Positions 33,881 through 43,274 of a DNA stretch of 64,000 nt are shown here, one piece after another. The notes under the pieces are model-generated. The model saw nothing but the letters and a program-made list of their open reading frames with translations. It was not told where the DNA came from and ran no database searches. Location: assembly GCF_900100795.1 (NCBI RefSeq), contig NZ_FNCO01000004.1:62001-126000 (forward strand), given 5' to 3'. The position numbers and the translations under genes were made by a program. Origin of the DNA: Pseudomonas abietaniphila. GTDB lineage: Bacteria > Pseudomonadota > Gammaproteobacteria > Pseudomonadales > Pseudomonadaceae. Numbering within the stretch: position 1 is the stretch's first letter; every line of letters begins with the position of its first letter.

Positions 33881-35017
33881 ATGAGCGACAGTCGCCACGA
33901 AAACGATATCGAGTTCTGCAACGTAGAGAAACACTACGGGAACCTCAAGGCCGTCAATAACCTGAGTTTTCAGGTCAAGCGCGGCACCTTTCACTCCTTC
34001 CTCGGCGGCTCGGGCTGCGGCAAGACCACCACGCTGCGCATGATCGCAGGCTTCGATCAGCCGACCCTTGGCGAAGTGCGTCTGGCCGGCAAGAACGTCG
34101 CCGGCGTGCCGGCTTATCAGCGTCCGGTGAACATGGTCTTCCAGCACTACGCGCTGTTTCCCCACATGACCGTGTCGCAAAACATCGCCTACGGCCTGCG
34201 CTATCTCACCCCTCGCCCCGACAAGAAAGAACAGCAACGCCGCGCGGACGAAGCACTGGAGATGGTTCGCCTGTCCGGGCTCGGGCATCGCAAGCCGAGC
34301 GAATTATCGGGCGGTCAGCAACAACGTGTGGCGCTCGCCCGGGCACTGGTGAACAAACCCACCGTGCTCTTGCTTGATGAGCCGCTGGCCGCGCTGGACC
34401 GCAAGCTGCGTAAAGAAATGCAATCCGAACTGCTGCGCTTGCAACGGGAAGTCGGCATCACCTTCGTGCTGGTCACCCACGATCAGGAAGAAGCGCTGTC
34501 GATGAGCGACAGCATCAGCGTCATGCACAGCGGATCGATCATCCAGACCGCATCTCCCGAACAACTCTACGAGGCACCGGCCACGCGCTATGTCGCCGAC
34601 TTCATCGGCGAATCCAATCTGTTCAACGGCACGGTGCGCCACGTGCAGGGCAATTCGGCCGTGCTGCGCACCGAACAAGGCATTGAGCTGAGCAGCCCGT
34701 TGACGCCGAACGGCGCCCCGTTGAGCGCTAACACCGAGGGCTGCATCGCCGTGCGCCCAGAGCTGATCGACATCGCCGCAAAGGGCGGTCTTTACGGTCG
34801 GGACGTGACCCTGGACGGCTGCGTCGAGGACCGCATTTACCTCGGCAACATCACCGAATACCGCGTGCGCACCCAGCCGTTCGGCATCGTCTGCGTGCGT
34901 GTTCCGCGTCAGCATGGGGCGGGCGGTCAGGGCACGGTCGACCCATCGGGTTTTGAACACGGCGCCGCCGTTCAGGTGGGCTGGAACAACGCCAGCGGCC
35001 TGGCCATGGCCCTGTAG
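33881..35017 (+). CDS. ABC transporter ATPase, PotA-like (polyamine-type importer)
   Basis: 378 residues from ATG 33881 (another ATG immediately precedes it). The nucleotide-binding domain has Walker A GGSGCGKTT, Q-loop VFQHYALFPHMT, signature LSGGQQQRVALARAL, Walker B VLLLDEPLAALD and switch VTHDQ. The C-terminal TOBE-like region (about 250-378) is typical of PotA/MalK-type subunits. It powers the importer encoded by the next three genes. GAG lies before the start at acceptable spacing. The operon ends with an aldehyde dehydrogenase, which suggests uptake of a polyamine or another amine that yields an aldehyde. Confidence 0.93.
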   Translation: MSDSRHENDIEFCNVEKHYGNLKAVNNLSFQVKRGTFHSFLGGSGCGKTTTLRMIAGFDQPTLGEVRLAGKNVAGVPAYQRPVNMVFQHYALFPHMTVSQNIAYGLRYLTPRPDKKEQQRRADEALEMVRLSGLGHRKPSELSGGQQQRVALARALVNKPTVLLLDEPLAALDRKLRKEMQSELLRLQREVGITFVLVTHDQEEALSMSDSISVMHSGSIIQTASPEQLYEAPATRYVADFIGESNLFNGTVRHVQGNSAVLRTEQGIELSSPLTPNGAPLSANTEGCIAVRPELIDIAAKGGLYGRDVTLDGCVEDRIYLGNITEYRVRTQPFGIVCVRVPRQHGAGGQGTVDPSGFEHGAAVQVGWNNASGLAMAL

Positions 35018-35080
35018 CGAATCAAGCAACGAGCAACGCCACGCTAACGATTGAATCACTTATCCGACGGGGAGAATGCC

Positions 35081-36232
35081 ATGGACCAGAAGACCTTTAT
35101 CAAGACGATGCGCAGTTGGCAGAACGGCTCGATCACGCGCCGTGACTTTCTGGGGCGCACGGGTCTTGGCATTGCCGCTGCGGTGGTCGCCACCAACATG
35201 CCGGGCTTGCTCGCGGGCAGTTCCAGCGCCAGCGCGCTGGGTGCCGAGAAGAACATCGGCGATCGTCTCGGTCTGGCGACCTGGCCCAATTACCACAGCC
35301 AGGAAAACCTCGATAACTTTGCTAAAACCACCGGCGCCCGTGTGTCGATGAGCGTGTTCGGCTCCAACGAAGAAATGCTCGCCAAGCTGCAGGCCGGTGG
35401 CAGCGGCTGGGACGTATTGGTGCCGACCAACTACACCATCAGCACCTACGTCAAACTGGGCCTGATCGAACCACTGGACCTGGCTCGCATTCCCAATTTC
35501 GACCCGTCGGCGTTCCAGGAAAAATTCATGGCCCAAGGCACGGTTGACGGCAAGGTTTACGCCGTGCCGAAGAACTGGGGCACCACCGGCATGGCCTACG
35601 ACAGCGCCAAGCTCAAGGCCAAGCCGACGTCGTGGAAAGAATTCTGGGCGATTGCCAAGGACCAGGCCGACGGCCGCACCATGGTTCATGACTATCAATT
35701 GACCGCCATCGGCAACGCGCTGAAATCCTTCGGCTACAGCTTCAACTCGCTGGACCCCAAAGAGCTGGCCGATGCCGAGAAGCTGCTGATAGAGGTCAAG
35801 CCGCACCTGTTCGCCATCAACTCGGACATCCAGCCGTCGATGCGCAGTGGCGACGCGATCATGGCCATGTCCTGGACCGGCGATGCCTCGCAGCTGCATC
35901 GCGACATTCCGTCGATGGTCTACGCGCTGGGCAAGGAAGGCGGCGAACTGTGGAGCGACTTCTTCGCCATCCCCAAAAGCGCCGAGCACAAGGACGCCGC
36001 CTACGCGTTCATCAATTACCTGCTCGACCCACAACACAACAAGCTGGAAGTGCTGAGCCACGGCTACCCGAGCGGCGACAAGCGCGTCGATGCGTTGCTG
36101 CCGACGGCCATGCTCAACGACCCGATCATGTACCCGGCCGCCGAGCAATTGAGCCCGCTGGAGTTCGGTGCCGCCGCGACCCTGACCAGTCCACTGCGCG
36201 CCGAACTGATGGCCCGTTTCAAATCCGCATGA
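35081..36232 (+). CDS. Periplasmic substrate-binding protein, PotD-like, Tat-type signal
   Basis: 383 residues. The N-terminus has SITRRDFLGRTGLGIAAAVV with RR at 20-21, a twin-arginine signal, so it probably leaves the cell folded through Tat. The mature part (LATWPNYHSQENLDNFAKTT, FGSNEEMLAKLQAGGSGWDV, PTNYTISTYVKLGLIEPLDL, PKNWGTTGMAYDS) is the PotD/PotF family fold for polyamines. ATG 35081 follows GGGGAG. It captures the substrate for the permeases downstream. Ligand identity cannot be read; a polyamine-like compound is likeliest. Confidence 0.93.
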   Translation: MDQKTFIKTMRSWQNGSITRRDFLGRTGLGIAAAVVATNMPGLLAGSSSASALGAEKNIGDRLGLATWPNYHSQENLDNFAKTTGARVSMSVFGSNEEMLAKLQAGGSGWDVLVPTNYTISTYVKLGLIEPLDLARIPNFDPSAFQEKFMAQGTVDGKVYAVPKNWGTTGMAYDSAKLKAKPTSWKEFWAIAKDQADGRTMVHDYQLTAIGNALKSFGYSFNSLDPKELADAEKLLIEVKPHLFAINSDIQPSMRSGDAIMAMSWTGDASQLHRDIPSMVYALGKEGGELWSDFFAIPKSAEHKDAAYAFINYLLDPQHNKLEVLSHGYPSGDKRVDALLPTAMLNDPIMYPAAEQLSPLEFGAAATLTSPLRAELMARFKSA

Positions 36233-36262
36233 TCCCTGGCTATGAGCAATAAGGAACCGCAC

Positions 36263-37192
36263 ATGGATGCCGTCATCAACCCTGCCACCCGGCACGCCGA
36301 GGCGAGCGCGGACGCCGACAGTCAGCGCGCGCAAGACAAGCGGCGCAGCCTGGGCCGACGCATCACACTGCTGATGCTGCTGCCGTCGACCCTGTGGTTC
36401 CTGCTGCTTCTGGTGATGCCGCTGGTGATCATTCTGGTCTTCAGCTTTGGCGAGCGCAGCGCCGTCGGCGGTTACGCCGGCGGCCTGACCCTGGCCAACT
36501 ACCTCAACCTCGGCTCCCGCGCGGCGGCGTTCGGCAACACGCTGGTACTGGCGCCGCTGGGAACGCTGGTGTGCCTGCTGGCGGCCTATCCGCTGGCCTA
36601 TTTTCTCGCGGTCAAGGCCGGCAAGAATCGCTCGCTGTTGCTGACGCTGGTGATCGTGCCGTTCTGGACCAGCTTTCTGATTCGGACCTACGCGTGGATC
36701 TTCATCCTCAGCGGCAAGGGCATCCCGGCCTTGCTGGCGAGCGTCGGTCTGGACGACGTGCGCCTGATCAACACGCCATACGCCGTGCTGATCGGCATCG
36801 TCTATGGCTACCTGCCGCTGATGGTGTTTCCGATCTACGTCAGCCTGGAAAAGCTCGACAAACGCCTGCTGGAGGCCTCGGCCGATCTGGGCGCCAGCGC
36901 CTTTGACAGTTTTCGCAGGATTACCTTGCCGTTGTCGGCACCGGGGATCATCACCGGGGTCATGCTGGTGTTCATTCTGTTGATGGGCGAGTTCCTGATC
37001 CCGGCCGTGCTCGGTGGTGGCAAGGTGTTCTTCGTCGGCAACGCGCTGGTGGACCTGTTCCTGCAATCGCGCAACTGGCCGTTTGGCAGTGCGCTGGCGA
37101 TGACACTGGTGGCGATCATGCTGGTGATCATCGGCGTCTATCTGAAGCTGGTCGCCCGATTCGGCGGCAAGCCTGGCGAAGGAGCGCTCTAA
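36263..37192 (+). CDS. ABC transporter permease, PotB-like
   Basis: 309 residues, six membrane spans (from LLMLLPSTLWFLLLLVMPLV on) after a charged N-terminal tail of about 30 residues. The EAA loop that contacts the ATPase reads LLEASADLGASAFDSFRRITLP. I start at ATG 36263, which has AAGGAA 6 nt upstream, rather than at 36242. It is followed 1 bp later by the second permease gene. Confidence 0.93.
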   Translation: MDAVINPATRHAEASADADSQRAQDKRRSLGRRITLLMLLPSTLWFLLLLVMPLVIILVFSFGERSAVGGYAGGLTLANYLNLGSRAAAFGNTLVLAPLGTLVCLLAAYPLAYFLAVKAGKNRSLLLTLVIVPFWTSFLIRTYAWIFILSGKGIPALLASVGLDDVRLINTPYAVLIGIVYGYLPLMVFPIYVSLEKLDKRLLEASADLGASAFDSFRRITLPLSAPGIITGVMLVFILLMGEFLIPAVLGGGKVFFVGNALVDLFLQSRNWPFGSALAMTLVAIMLVIIGVYLKLVARFGGKPGEGAL

Positions 37193-37193
37193 G

Positions 37194-38012
37194 ATGTGGC
37201 TGCGGACCTACTCCACTTCGCTGTACCTGTTTCTCTACCTGCCGATTGCCTTGATCATGCTGTTCAGTTTCAACGCCGGGCGCAGCGGGCTGGCCTTCGA
37301 ATGCTGCTCGGTGCAGTGGTTCGGTCGCGCGTTCAGCAACCCGTTCATCATGGAAGCGTTGGGCAACAGCGCCTTGATCGCCAGTTGCTCGGCGGTTCTG
37401 GCCACCCTGTTCGGCACGCTGGCCGTGTTCGGCCTGCAACGCGCTGGCGCCAAAGTTCGCCTGGTGTTCGACGCCCTGACTTACTGCGCGATCATCATCC
37501 CCGGCATCGTGATCGGCATCTCGACGCTGATCGCCTTTATCAGCGTGTTCGACCTGATCAACCCGTTGCTCGCCCAACTGATCCCGAGCTTTCCAAAGCT
37601 CAACATGGGTTTCTTCACCGTGGTCGCCGCGCACTCGCTGTTCACCATGGCCTTGGTCATGGTGATCGTGCGCAGCCGCGTCGACTCTCTGGACAAAGCG
37701 CTGCAGGAAGCGTCGGCGGACTTGTACGCGCCGCCGCTGGAAACCTTCTGGCGCGTGACGCTGCCGCAGATCACCCCGGCGATCATGGCGGGCTTTCTGC
37801 TGGCATTCACCTTCAGCTTCGACGACTTCATCATCGCGTTCTTCGTCGCAGGCCCTGAAACCACGCTGCCGATCTACATCTTTTCGTCCATCCGGCGCGG
37901 CGTGACACCCGAGATCAACGCCGTCTCGACCGTGATCATCTGCGCCTCGCTGGCCCTGCTGTTCACCTCCCGTTACCTGCAAAACCGCCGCACAGGAGCC
38001 TCACATGCGTGA
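37194..38012 (+). CDS. ABC transporter permease, PotC-like
   Basis: 272 residues, six membrane spans (LYLFLYLPIALIMLFSFNAG at the start). The EAA loop reads LQEASADLYAPPLETFWRVT, and FSFDDFIIAFFVAGPETTLP is the PotC-family signature. ATG 37194 has GGAG upstream within the end of the first permease. Its last 8 bp overlap the aldehyde dehydrogenase start, so import and oxidation are co-translated. Confidence 0.94.
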   Translation: MWLRTYSTSLYLFLYLPIALIMLFSFNAGRSGLAFECCSVQWFGRAFSNPFIMEALGNSALIASCSAVLATLFGTLAVFGLQRAGAKVRLVFDALTYCAIIIPGIVIGISTLIAFISVFDLINPLLAQLIPSFPKLNMGFFTVVAAHSLFTMALVMVIVRSRVDSLDKALQEASADLYAPPLETFWRVTLPQITPAIMAGFLLAFTFSFDDFIIAFFVAGPETTLPIYIFSSIRRGVTPEINAVSTVIICASLALLFTSRYLQNRRTGASHA

Positions 38013-39477
38013 TCAGTTGTACATCAACGGCGAGTGGGTCAGCCCGGACCTGGGCGGCTACCTGGACGTCATCGACCCAGCGACGGAACAGGTCCTGCAA
38101 CGGGTTGCGGCAGGCACCGAAGAAGACATCGATCACGCCGTGCGCGCGGCACGCCGGGCCTTCGACAGTGACTGGGGGCACACGACCGGGGCGCAACGTG
38201 CGGTATGGCTGGAGGCCTTGGCTGATGAACTCCAGGGTTCGCAGGACGAGCTGGCAACCCTCGAAGTGCACGACAACGGCAAGCCCTTGCCCGAGGCCCA
38301 GTGGGACATCGGCGACGCGATTGCCTGCTTCCGCTATTACGCAGGCTTGGCACGTGAACTCGACGGTCGGCAGGATCAGCCTTTGGCCTTGCCCGATGAC
38401 CGCTTCCGTTGCCGCACGCGGCTAGAACCCATCGGCGTCGCGGGCCAGATCATTCCCTGGAATTACCCGCTGCTGATGGCGGCGTGGAAGGTGGCACCCG
38501 CGCTGGCGGCCGGTGCGACGGTGGTATTGAAACCTTCGGAACTGACGCCGTTGACCGCGCTTGAACTGGCCGGGGCGGCCGATCGAATCGGCCTGCCAGC
38601 GGGCGTGCTGAACATCGTGACCGGTTTGGGCGCCGATGCAGGCAGTCCGCTAACGCTGCATCCCGGGGTCGACAAGCTGGCCTTCACCGGCAGTGTCCCG
38701 ACCGGCTCGAAAATCATGTCGGCGGCCGCCAGTGACATCAAGAACATCAGCCTTGAGCTGGGCGGCAAATCGGCGTTCATCGTGTTCGACGATGCCGACG
38801 TCGAGGCGGCGGTGGAGTGGATTCTGTTCGGAATTTTCTGGAACCAGGGCCAGGTCTGCAGCGCGACGTCGCGGTTGCTGGTGCAGGACAACATCGCGGC
38901 ACGACTGATCGAACGTCTGGTCGAGGAGACTCGCAAGATCACCCTCGGCCAAGGCCTTGAGCCGGGCGTGTTGCTGGGGCCGCTGGTCAGTCGTGGTCAG
39001 CACGAAAAGGTGTTGGGTTTCGTCGATCAGGGCGTCGCCAGCGGCGCTAAGCTGCTGACGGGCGGAAAACGTCCGGCACACCTGTCCCACGGTTATTTCA
39101 TGGAACCCGCGATCTTCGACGAGCCGGCGCACAACAGCATCGTCTGGCGCGAAGAAATCTTCGGCCCGGTGTTGTGCGTCAAGCGCTTCAAGGATGAGCA
39201 GCAAGCCGTGCAGATGGCCAACGCCAGCCGCTTCGGACTCGCCGCCGCCGTGATGAGTGCCGACCCACAACGCGCGACACGGGTGGCCAACCAGCTGCGC
39301 GCGGGGATCATCTGGGTCAACTGCTCGCAACCGACCTTCGTTGAAGCACCTTGGGGCGGCATGAAACACAGCGGGATCGGCCGCGAGCTGGGTCAGTGGG
39401 GGCTGGACAATTATCTGGAGGTTAAGCAGGTGACCGAGTACGTCAGCGACCAGCCATGGGGCTGGTACATCAAATAA
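38005..39477 (+). CDS. NAD(P)-dependent aldehyde dehydrogenase (amino-/betaine-aldehyde type)
   Basis: 490 residues, ALDH superfamily. Catalytic Cys is in WNQGQVCSATSRL and the general-base Glu in ISLELGGKSAF; the cofactor loop FTGSVPTGSKIMSAAA and the N-terminal IPWNYPLLMAAWK are standard. The closest pattern is betaine-aldehyde/gamma-aminobutyraldehyde dehydrogenases. It ends the importer operon and overlaps the permease gene by 8 bp, so it probably oxidises an aldehyde made from the imported amine. The enzyme that makes the aldehyde is not in the window. Confidence 0.93.
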   Translation: MRDQLYINGEWVSPDLGGYLDVIDPATEQVLQRVAAGTEEDIDHAVRAARRAFDSDWGHTTGAQRAVWLEALADELQGSQDELATLEVHDNGKPLPEAQWDIGDAIACFRYYAGLARELDGRQDQPLALPDDRFRCRTRLEPIGVAGQIIPWNYPLLMAAWKVAPALAAGATVVLKPSELTPLTALELAGAADRIGLPAGVLNIVTGLGADAGSPLTLHPGVDKLAFTGSVPTGSKIMSAAASDIKNISLELGGKSAFIVFDDADVEAAVEWILFGIFWNQGQVCSATSRLLVQDNIAARLIERLVEETRKITLGQGLEPGVLLGPLVSRGQHEKVLGFVDQGVASGAKLLTGGKRPAHLSHGYFMEPAIFDEPAHNSIVWREEIFGPVLCVKRFKDEQQAVQMANASRFGLAAAVMSADPQRATRVANQLRAGIIWVNCSQPTFVEAPWGGMKHSGIGRELGQWGLDNYLEVKQVTEYVSDQPWGWYIK

Positions 39478-39486
39478 TTTCGCCTG

Positions 39487-39585
39487 CTCGTTCCCACACT
39501 GCGTGGCCTGGACGCTTCGCGTCTGCTGCTGGGTTGACGCAGAGCGTCAGGCGCTGCATTCCCATGCGGAGCCTGGGACGATCAA
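39487..39585. repeat. Imperfect palindromic intergenic repeat (CGTTCCCAC type)
   Basis: CTCGTTCCCACACTGCGTGG, CGCTTCGCGTCTGC, GACGCAGAGCGTC and CATTCCCATGCGGAGCCTGG form nested complementary segments. This is the common Pseudomonas intergenic palindrome built from TCGTTCCCACGCTCTGCGTG-like parts, here between the convergent ALDH and bioD genes. Confidence 0.7.
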
Positions 39586-39611
39586 TCAACGATCAATGAT
39601 CGCGGAGCACG

Positions 39612-40292
39612 CTAATCCAGCAACTCGAGGTGCAAATGCTCGGCGACCATTTCCGGCGTGGCTTTCTTCATGTGAGGCACGCGCCCCAGGCATGGCGCCG
39701 GTAAACGCTCCGCCAGGGTGGCGAGGTTCTCTTCGAGTCGTGAGGTCTTGGGATCGATGATGTTCGCGACCCAGCCCGCCAGTTGCAGGCCGTCGTTGGC
39801 AATCGCCTCGGCAGACAACAACGCGTGGCTGATGCAGCCCAGACGCACGCCCACCACCAGAATGACCGGCAGGTCGAGTGCAATCGCAAGGTCGGACAGA
39901 TTGGCCTGATCCGCCAGCGGCACACGCCAGCCACCGGCCCCCTCGATCAGCGTGAAGTCGGCCTTTTTCTCAAGAATGTGCCGCATGGGCCCGAGCAGGG
40001 ATTGCACGGTCAGCGCCACGCCCGCTTCACGCGCCGCCAGATGCGGAGCGATGGGCGGTTCGAAGGCAACCGGGTTGACCTCGTTGTACGTCAGCTCGAC
40101 CGAACACTCGGCGCGCAGCGCCACGGCATCAGGATTACGCAGGCCCTTGGGCTTGACGTCGCAGCCAGACGCGACGGGTTTTCCCGCCGCCGTGCTCAAT
40201 CCGGATTGTCGCGCCGCATACAGCAGCCCCGTGGCAATGGTGGTCTTGCCAACGTCGGTGTCGGTTCCCGCGATGAAATACGCAGCACTCAT
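39612..40292 (-). CDS. bioD: Dethiobiotin synthetase
   Basis: 226 residues. It closes the ureido ring: 7,8-diaminopelargonate + CO2 + ATP to dethiobiotin. The P-loop is AGTDTDVGKTTIATGLL (about residues 8-24); EGAGGWRVPLADQANLSDLA is the second conserved block. I use ATG 40292 (MSAAYFIAG), the usual family start, although the frame is open to 40322. It is the last gene of the minus-strand bioF-H-C-D run. Confidence 0.95.
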   Translation of the reverse strand: MSAAYFIAGTDTDVGKTTIATGLLYAARQSGLSTAAGKPVASGCDVKPKGLRNPDAVALRAECSVELTYNEVNPVAFEPPIAPHLAAREAGVALTVQSLLGPMRHILEKKADFTLIEGAGGWRVPLADQANLSDLAIALDLPVILVVGVRLGCISHALLSAEAIANDGLQLAGWVANIIDPKTSRLEENLATLAERLPAPCLGRVPHMKKATPEMVAEHLHLELLD

Positions 40293-40380
40293 CTTGGCGA
40301 CCATCCGTTCAGATATTTTCAAACTATTGCCTACTCACTATAGCGCTCGCACGAACGGCGCTCGCCAAACCGGTCATTTT

Positions 40381-41229
40381 TTAAACGGCAGCCGGCTTTT
40401 CCAGCACGGCGTAAACCACCTGATAGGTCGCCGGCAGGCCTTTCTCCTGCCGAAATGCTTCATACGCCTCAATCAACGCCTGAATCCGCGCGCGGCCAGT
40501 CAAACCGCCTGGACGCCCCGGATTGATATTGTGCGCACCCAGCGCTTTCAACTCATGGGTCAGGCTGCGGACATCCGGGTAATGAAGCACGTGCGGCAAC
40601 ACGTCCAGGCTGCGCACCTGCAAACCACTGGCCGCGCACAGGCGCTGGTAGTCGTCGAATTCACGGAAGCGATTGACGTGGACCATGCCGTCCACCGCCT
40701 GCCAGCTGTCCCGCAGTTCGTACAGCGTGCCGACACACAGGCTGGCCAATCCGAAGACGCCGCCCGGCTGCAACACCCGATTTGCCTCGCTCAGCACGGC
40801 TGCGAAATCCGAGCACCATTGCACCGCCAGACTGGAAAACATCAGCTCGACGCTGGCATCACGCAACGGCAGGTTTTCGGCATCCCCTGCGACGTAATGC
40901 TGCGCGCCGCCCAGAGGCCGCGCGTGGTGCAGCATGCCTTCGGCGATGTCCAGCGCGATGCCTTGGCTGTCCGGAAACCTCTTTTCCAGCACACGGCTGA
41001 AATACCCGGTGCCGCTGCCCAGATCGAGCCAGCGCGCAGGCGTGATGTCTGGCAGGCGCGACATCAGCTCGCTGCCGACGGCGCGTTGCAGGTCCGCGAC
41101 GCTGTCGTAGCTGGCCGCTGCTTTAGAGAAGGACGCCGCCACCTGACGCTTGTCGGGCAAATGGCGCTGGGTTGTCGCCTGTTGCTGTTTCACGGCTTTG
41201 AGCACCGCACAGTGGGAAAGATCAGTCAT
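40381..41229 (-). CDS. bioC: Malonyl-ACP O-methyltransferase
   Basis: 282 residues, SAM-dependent methyltransferase. It methylates malonyl-ACP so that fatty-acid synthesis can build the pimeloyl chain. The SAM site is [17 protein letters not shown], with [20 protein letters not shown] and [10 protein letters not shown] after it. Its ATG (41229) lies inside the end of bioH, an 8-bp overlap that couples the two. The protein is slightly longer at the N-terminus than many homologues. Confidence 0.94.
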   Translation of the reverse strand: MTDLSHCAVLKAVKQQQATTQRHLPDKRQVAASFSKAAASYDSVADLQRAVGSELMSRLPDITPARWLDLGSGTGYFSRVLEKRFPDSQGIALDIAEGMLHHARPLGGAQHYVAGDAENLPLRDASVELMFSSLAVQWCSDFAAVLSEANRVLQPGGVFGLASLCVGTLYELRDSWQAVDGMVHVNRFREFDDYQRLCAASGLQVRSLDVLPHVLHYPDVRSLTHELKALGAHNINPGRPGGLTGRARIQALIEAYEAFRQEKGLPATYQVVYAVLEKPAAV

Positions 41230-41953
41230 CACCAGACTCATGTAGGAACGCCTGGACCGCTGCGGCCACGCCGTGGGGATTTTCCAGGATGAACGCGTGA
41301 CTCGCCTGTTCGATCACGCCGACTTCGATGTCGGGCAAGAGCGTGAGCAGGTCGGCCGAGGCTTCTGCCGGCACTAACGCATCGAGACCGCCAAACAGGT
41401 GCAGTTGCGGACCTCGATACGCTTGCAGCGCGGCGCGGGTGTCCATTTTTTCGAGCAGCTTCAGGCCTTCGATCAGGCCATTGCCGATGCCGTGAGGCGC
41501 GCCCGCCTTGAGCTGCCGGGACAACGCACGCGGCTCTTCAGCGCCTTGTACGCAAAGCAGGCTGAAACGCTTGAGGGTGGCGTCGGCGTCGGCTCTGCAG
41601 CCTGCGATGAACGCATCGAAGTCGGCCTGCGGCATTGCGCTCGGCCACTGGCTGCCGGCCACGAAACACACGTTGCTGGCGAACGTCGCCAACCCACAAC
41701 AGCGCTCGCCACGCCGCGCCGCGAGTTCGGCAGCAAGCATGCCGCCGAGCGACCACCCGCCCAGCCAGACGTTGTCCGGCAAGGTCGAATTCAGCTCGGC
41801 GAGCCAGTCGTCGAGGTGATCATTGTCCATGTCGGGCAACGGCTCGATCTCGACATGAAGGTGCTCATCCAGCCCACGCAACGCGGCCGCCAAAGGCTCC
41901 AGCGGCGAAACACCCAAGCCCCAACCCGGCAGCAGGATCAACCGATCACGCAT
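41222..41953 (-). CDS. bioH: Pimeloyl-ACP methyl ester carboxylesterase
   Basis: 243 residues, alpha/beta hydrolase. It frees pimeloyl-ACP by cutting the methyl ester added by BioC. It starts [20 protein letters not shown], the nucleophile elbow is [13 protein letters not shown], the Asp is in GLDALVPAE and the His in [11 protein letters not shown]. The ATG at 41953 overlaps the end of bioF by 8 bp. In Pseudomonas it lies within the bio operon, unlike E. coli. Confidence 0.94.
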   Translation of the reverse strand: MRDRLILLPGWGLGVSPLEPLAAALRGLDEHLHVEIEPLPDMDNDHLDDWLAELNSTLPDNVWLGGWSLGGMLAAELAARRGERCCGLATFASNVCFVAGSQWPSAMPQADFDAFIAGCRADADATLKRFSLLCVQGAEEPRALSRQLKAGAPHGIGNGLIEGLKLLEKMDTRAALQAYRGPQLHLFGGLDALVPAEASADLLTLLPDIEVGVIEQASHAFILENPHGVAAAVQAFLHESGDD

Positions 41954-43136
41954 GGTAGGTCTCCACCGATTCACTCGTTTCCAGCAGCGGATAGCACTGC
42001 TCCAGTGCTTCCAACAATAGCCGCACCTGAGCTTCGCTGTGGGCTGCAGACAACGTCACGCGTAACCGCGCGCTGCCCGCGGGGACGGTTGGTGGTCGAA
42101 TCGCCGTGACCATCAACCCGCGCTCGCGCAGCATCTGCGACAAACGCAGCGCCCGGCCGCTGTCGCCAATGACGATGGGCTGAATCGGTGTGAAGCTGTC
42201 CATCAGCTCCAGGCCGATCGCCTGGGCACCGTCGCGGAACTGCTTGATCAAGGCGTTGAGATGCTCGCGCCGCCAGTGCTCGGTGCGCAGCAGTTCAAGG
42301 CTTTTCAGCGTGGCACAAGCCAGCCCTGGCGGCTGACTGGTGGTGTAGATATACGGACGGGCGAACTGGATCAGGGTTTCGATCAGTTCCTCGCTTCCGG
42401 CGACGAAGGCGCCCGCAGTACCGAAGGATTTGCCGAGGGTGCCGATCAGCACAGGCACGTCCTCCAGACTCATCCCGAAATGCTCGACGATGCCCGCACC
42501 GTTTGCGCCCAACGGCCCGAAACCGTGGGCATCGTCGACCATCAGCCAGGCTTTTTTCGCCTTGGCGACCTTGGCCAGCGCGGGCAGGTCGGCGATGTCG
42601 CCGTCCATGCTGAACACACCGTCAGTCACCACCAGCGTGTCGCCCACGGCTTTTTCAAGCCGACTGCTCAGGCTGTCGGGGTCGTTATGCAGATAACGGG
42701 AGAATCGGGCACCGCTGAGCAGGCCGGCATCAAGCAAAGAAGCATGATTCAGCCGGTCTTCCAGCACCGTGTCACCCTGCCCCACCAACGCCGTGACAGC
42801 ACCGAGGTTCGCCATGTAGCCGTTGGAGAACAGCAAGGCACGAGGACGTCCGGTCAGGTCAGCCAGTGCTTCTTCGAGTTCGTGATGCGGCGTGCTGTGG
42901 CCGATGACCAGGTGCGAGGCACCGCCACCGACACCCCAGCGCTCGGCGCCCGCTTTCCAGGCCGCGATGACATCGGGATGATTGGCCAGCCCCATGTAGT
43001 CGTTGTTGCAGAACGCCAGCAGCGGCTGGCCATCGACCACGACTTCAGGACCCTGCGGGCTTTGCAGCAACGGGCGCTGGCGATAAAGGTGTTCGGCACG
43101 ACGGGCAGCGAGACGTGCGCTCAGATCGAAAGACAT
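41946..43136 (-). CDS. bioF: 8-amino-7-oxononanoate synthase
   Basis: 396 residues, PLP-dependent alpha-oxoamine synthase that joins pimeloyl-ACP with L-alanine. The PLP lysine is in [16 protein letters not shown], with the ring-binding Asp-His in [12 protein letters not shown] and the N-terminal [18 protein letters not shown] 43136. Translationally linked to bioH downstream. A REP pair, not tight coding, separates it from bioB. Confidence 0.96.
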   Translation of the reverse strand: MSFDLSARLAARRAEHLYRQRPLLQSPQGPEVVVDGQPLLAFCNNDYMGLANHPDVIAAWKAGAERWGVGGGASHLVIGHSTPHHELEEALADLTGRPRALLFSNGYMANLGAVTALVGQGDTVLEDRLNHASLLDAGLLSGARFSRYLHNDPDSLSSRLEKAVGDTLVVTDGVFSMDGDIADLPALAKVAKAKKAWLMVDDAHGFGPLGANGAGIVEHFGMSLEDVPVLIGTLGKSFGTAGAFVAGSEELIETLIQFARPYIYTTSQPPGLACATLKSLELLRTEHWRREHLNALIKQFRDGAQAIGLELMDSFTPIQPIVIGDSGRALRLSQMLRERGLMVTAIRPPTVPAGSARLRVTLSAAHSEAQVRLLLEALEQCYPLLETSESVETYHA

Positions 43137-43168
43137 GCAGGCCTCGTGGTTAAGCGAAAAAAGAGGGC

Positions 43169-43258
43169 CTGTAGGAGCGCGCTGGCCCGCGATAAAGATC
43201 TGCCTGCGCCATCTTGGTCGACTGACACACCGCCATCGCGGGCAAGCGCGCTCCTACA
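43169..43258. repeat. REP-type inverted pair between bioB and bioF
   Basis: CTGTAGGAGCGCGCTGGCCC.. at 43169 is mirrored by ..GGGCAAGCGCGCTCCTACA ending about 43258. It fills most of the 138-bp gap after bioB in the otherwise overlapping bio gene run. Confidence 0.9.
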
Positions 43259-43274
43259 AGGGGTCCGCGTGCTG

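Noticed and set aside
35060..37066. A 668-codon minus-strand frame across the ABC importer genes
   Set aside because: It spans two well-supported plus-strand genes and their gap, and its Gln/Arg/His-rich translation shows no motif.
40669..41974. Long plus-strand frames running opposite bioC, bioH and bioF
   Set aside because: Antisense to three recognised biotin enzymes with intact catalytic motifs; no independent evidence.
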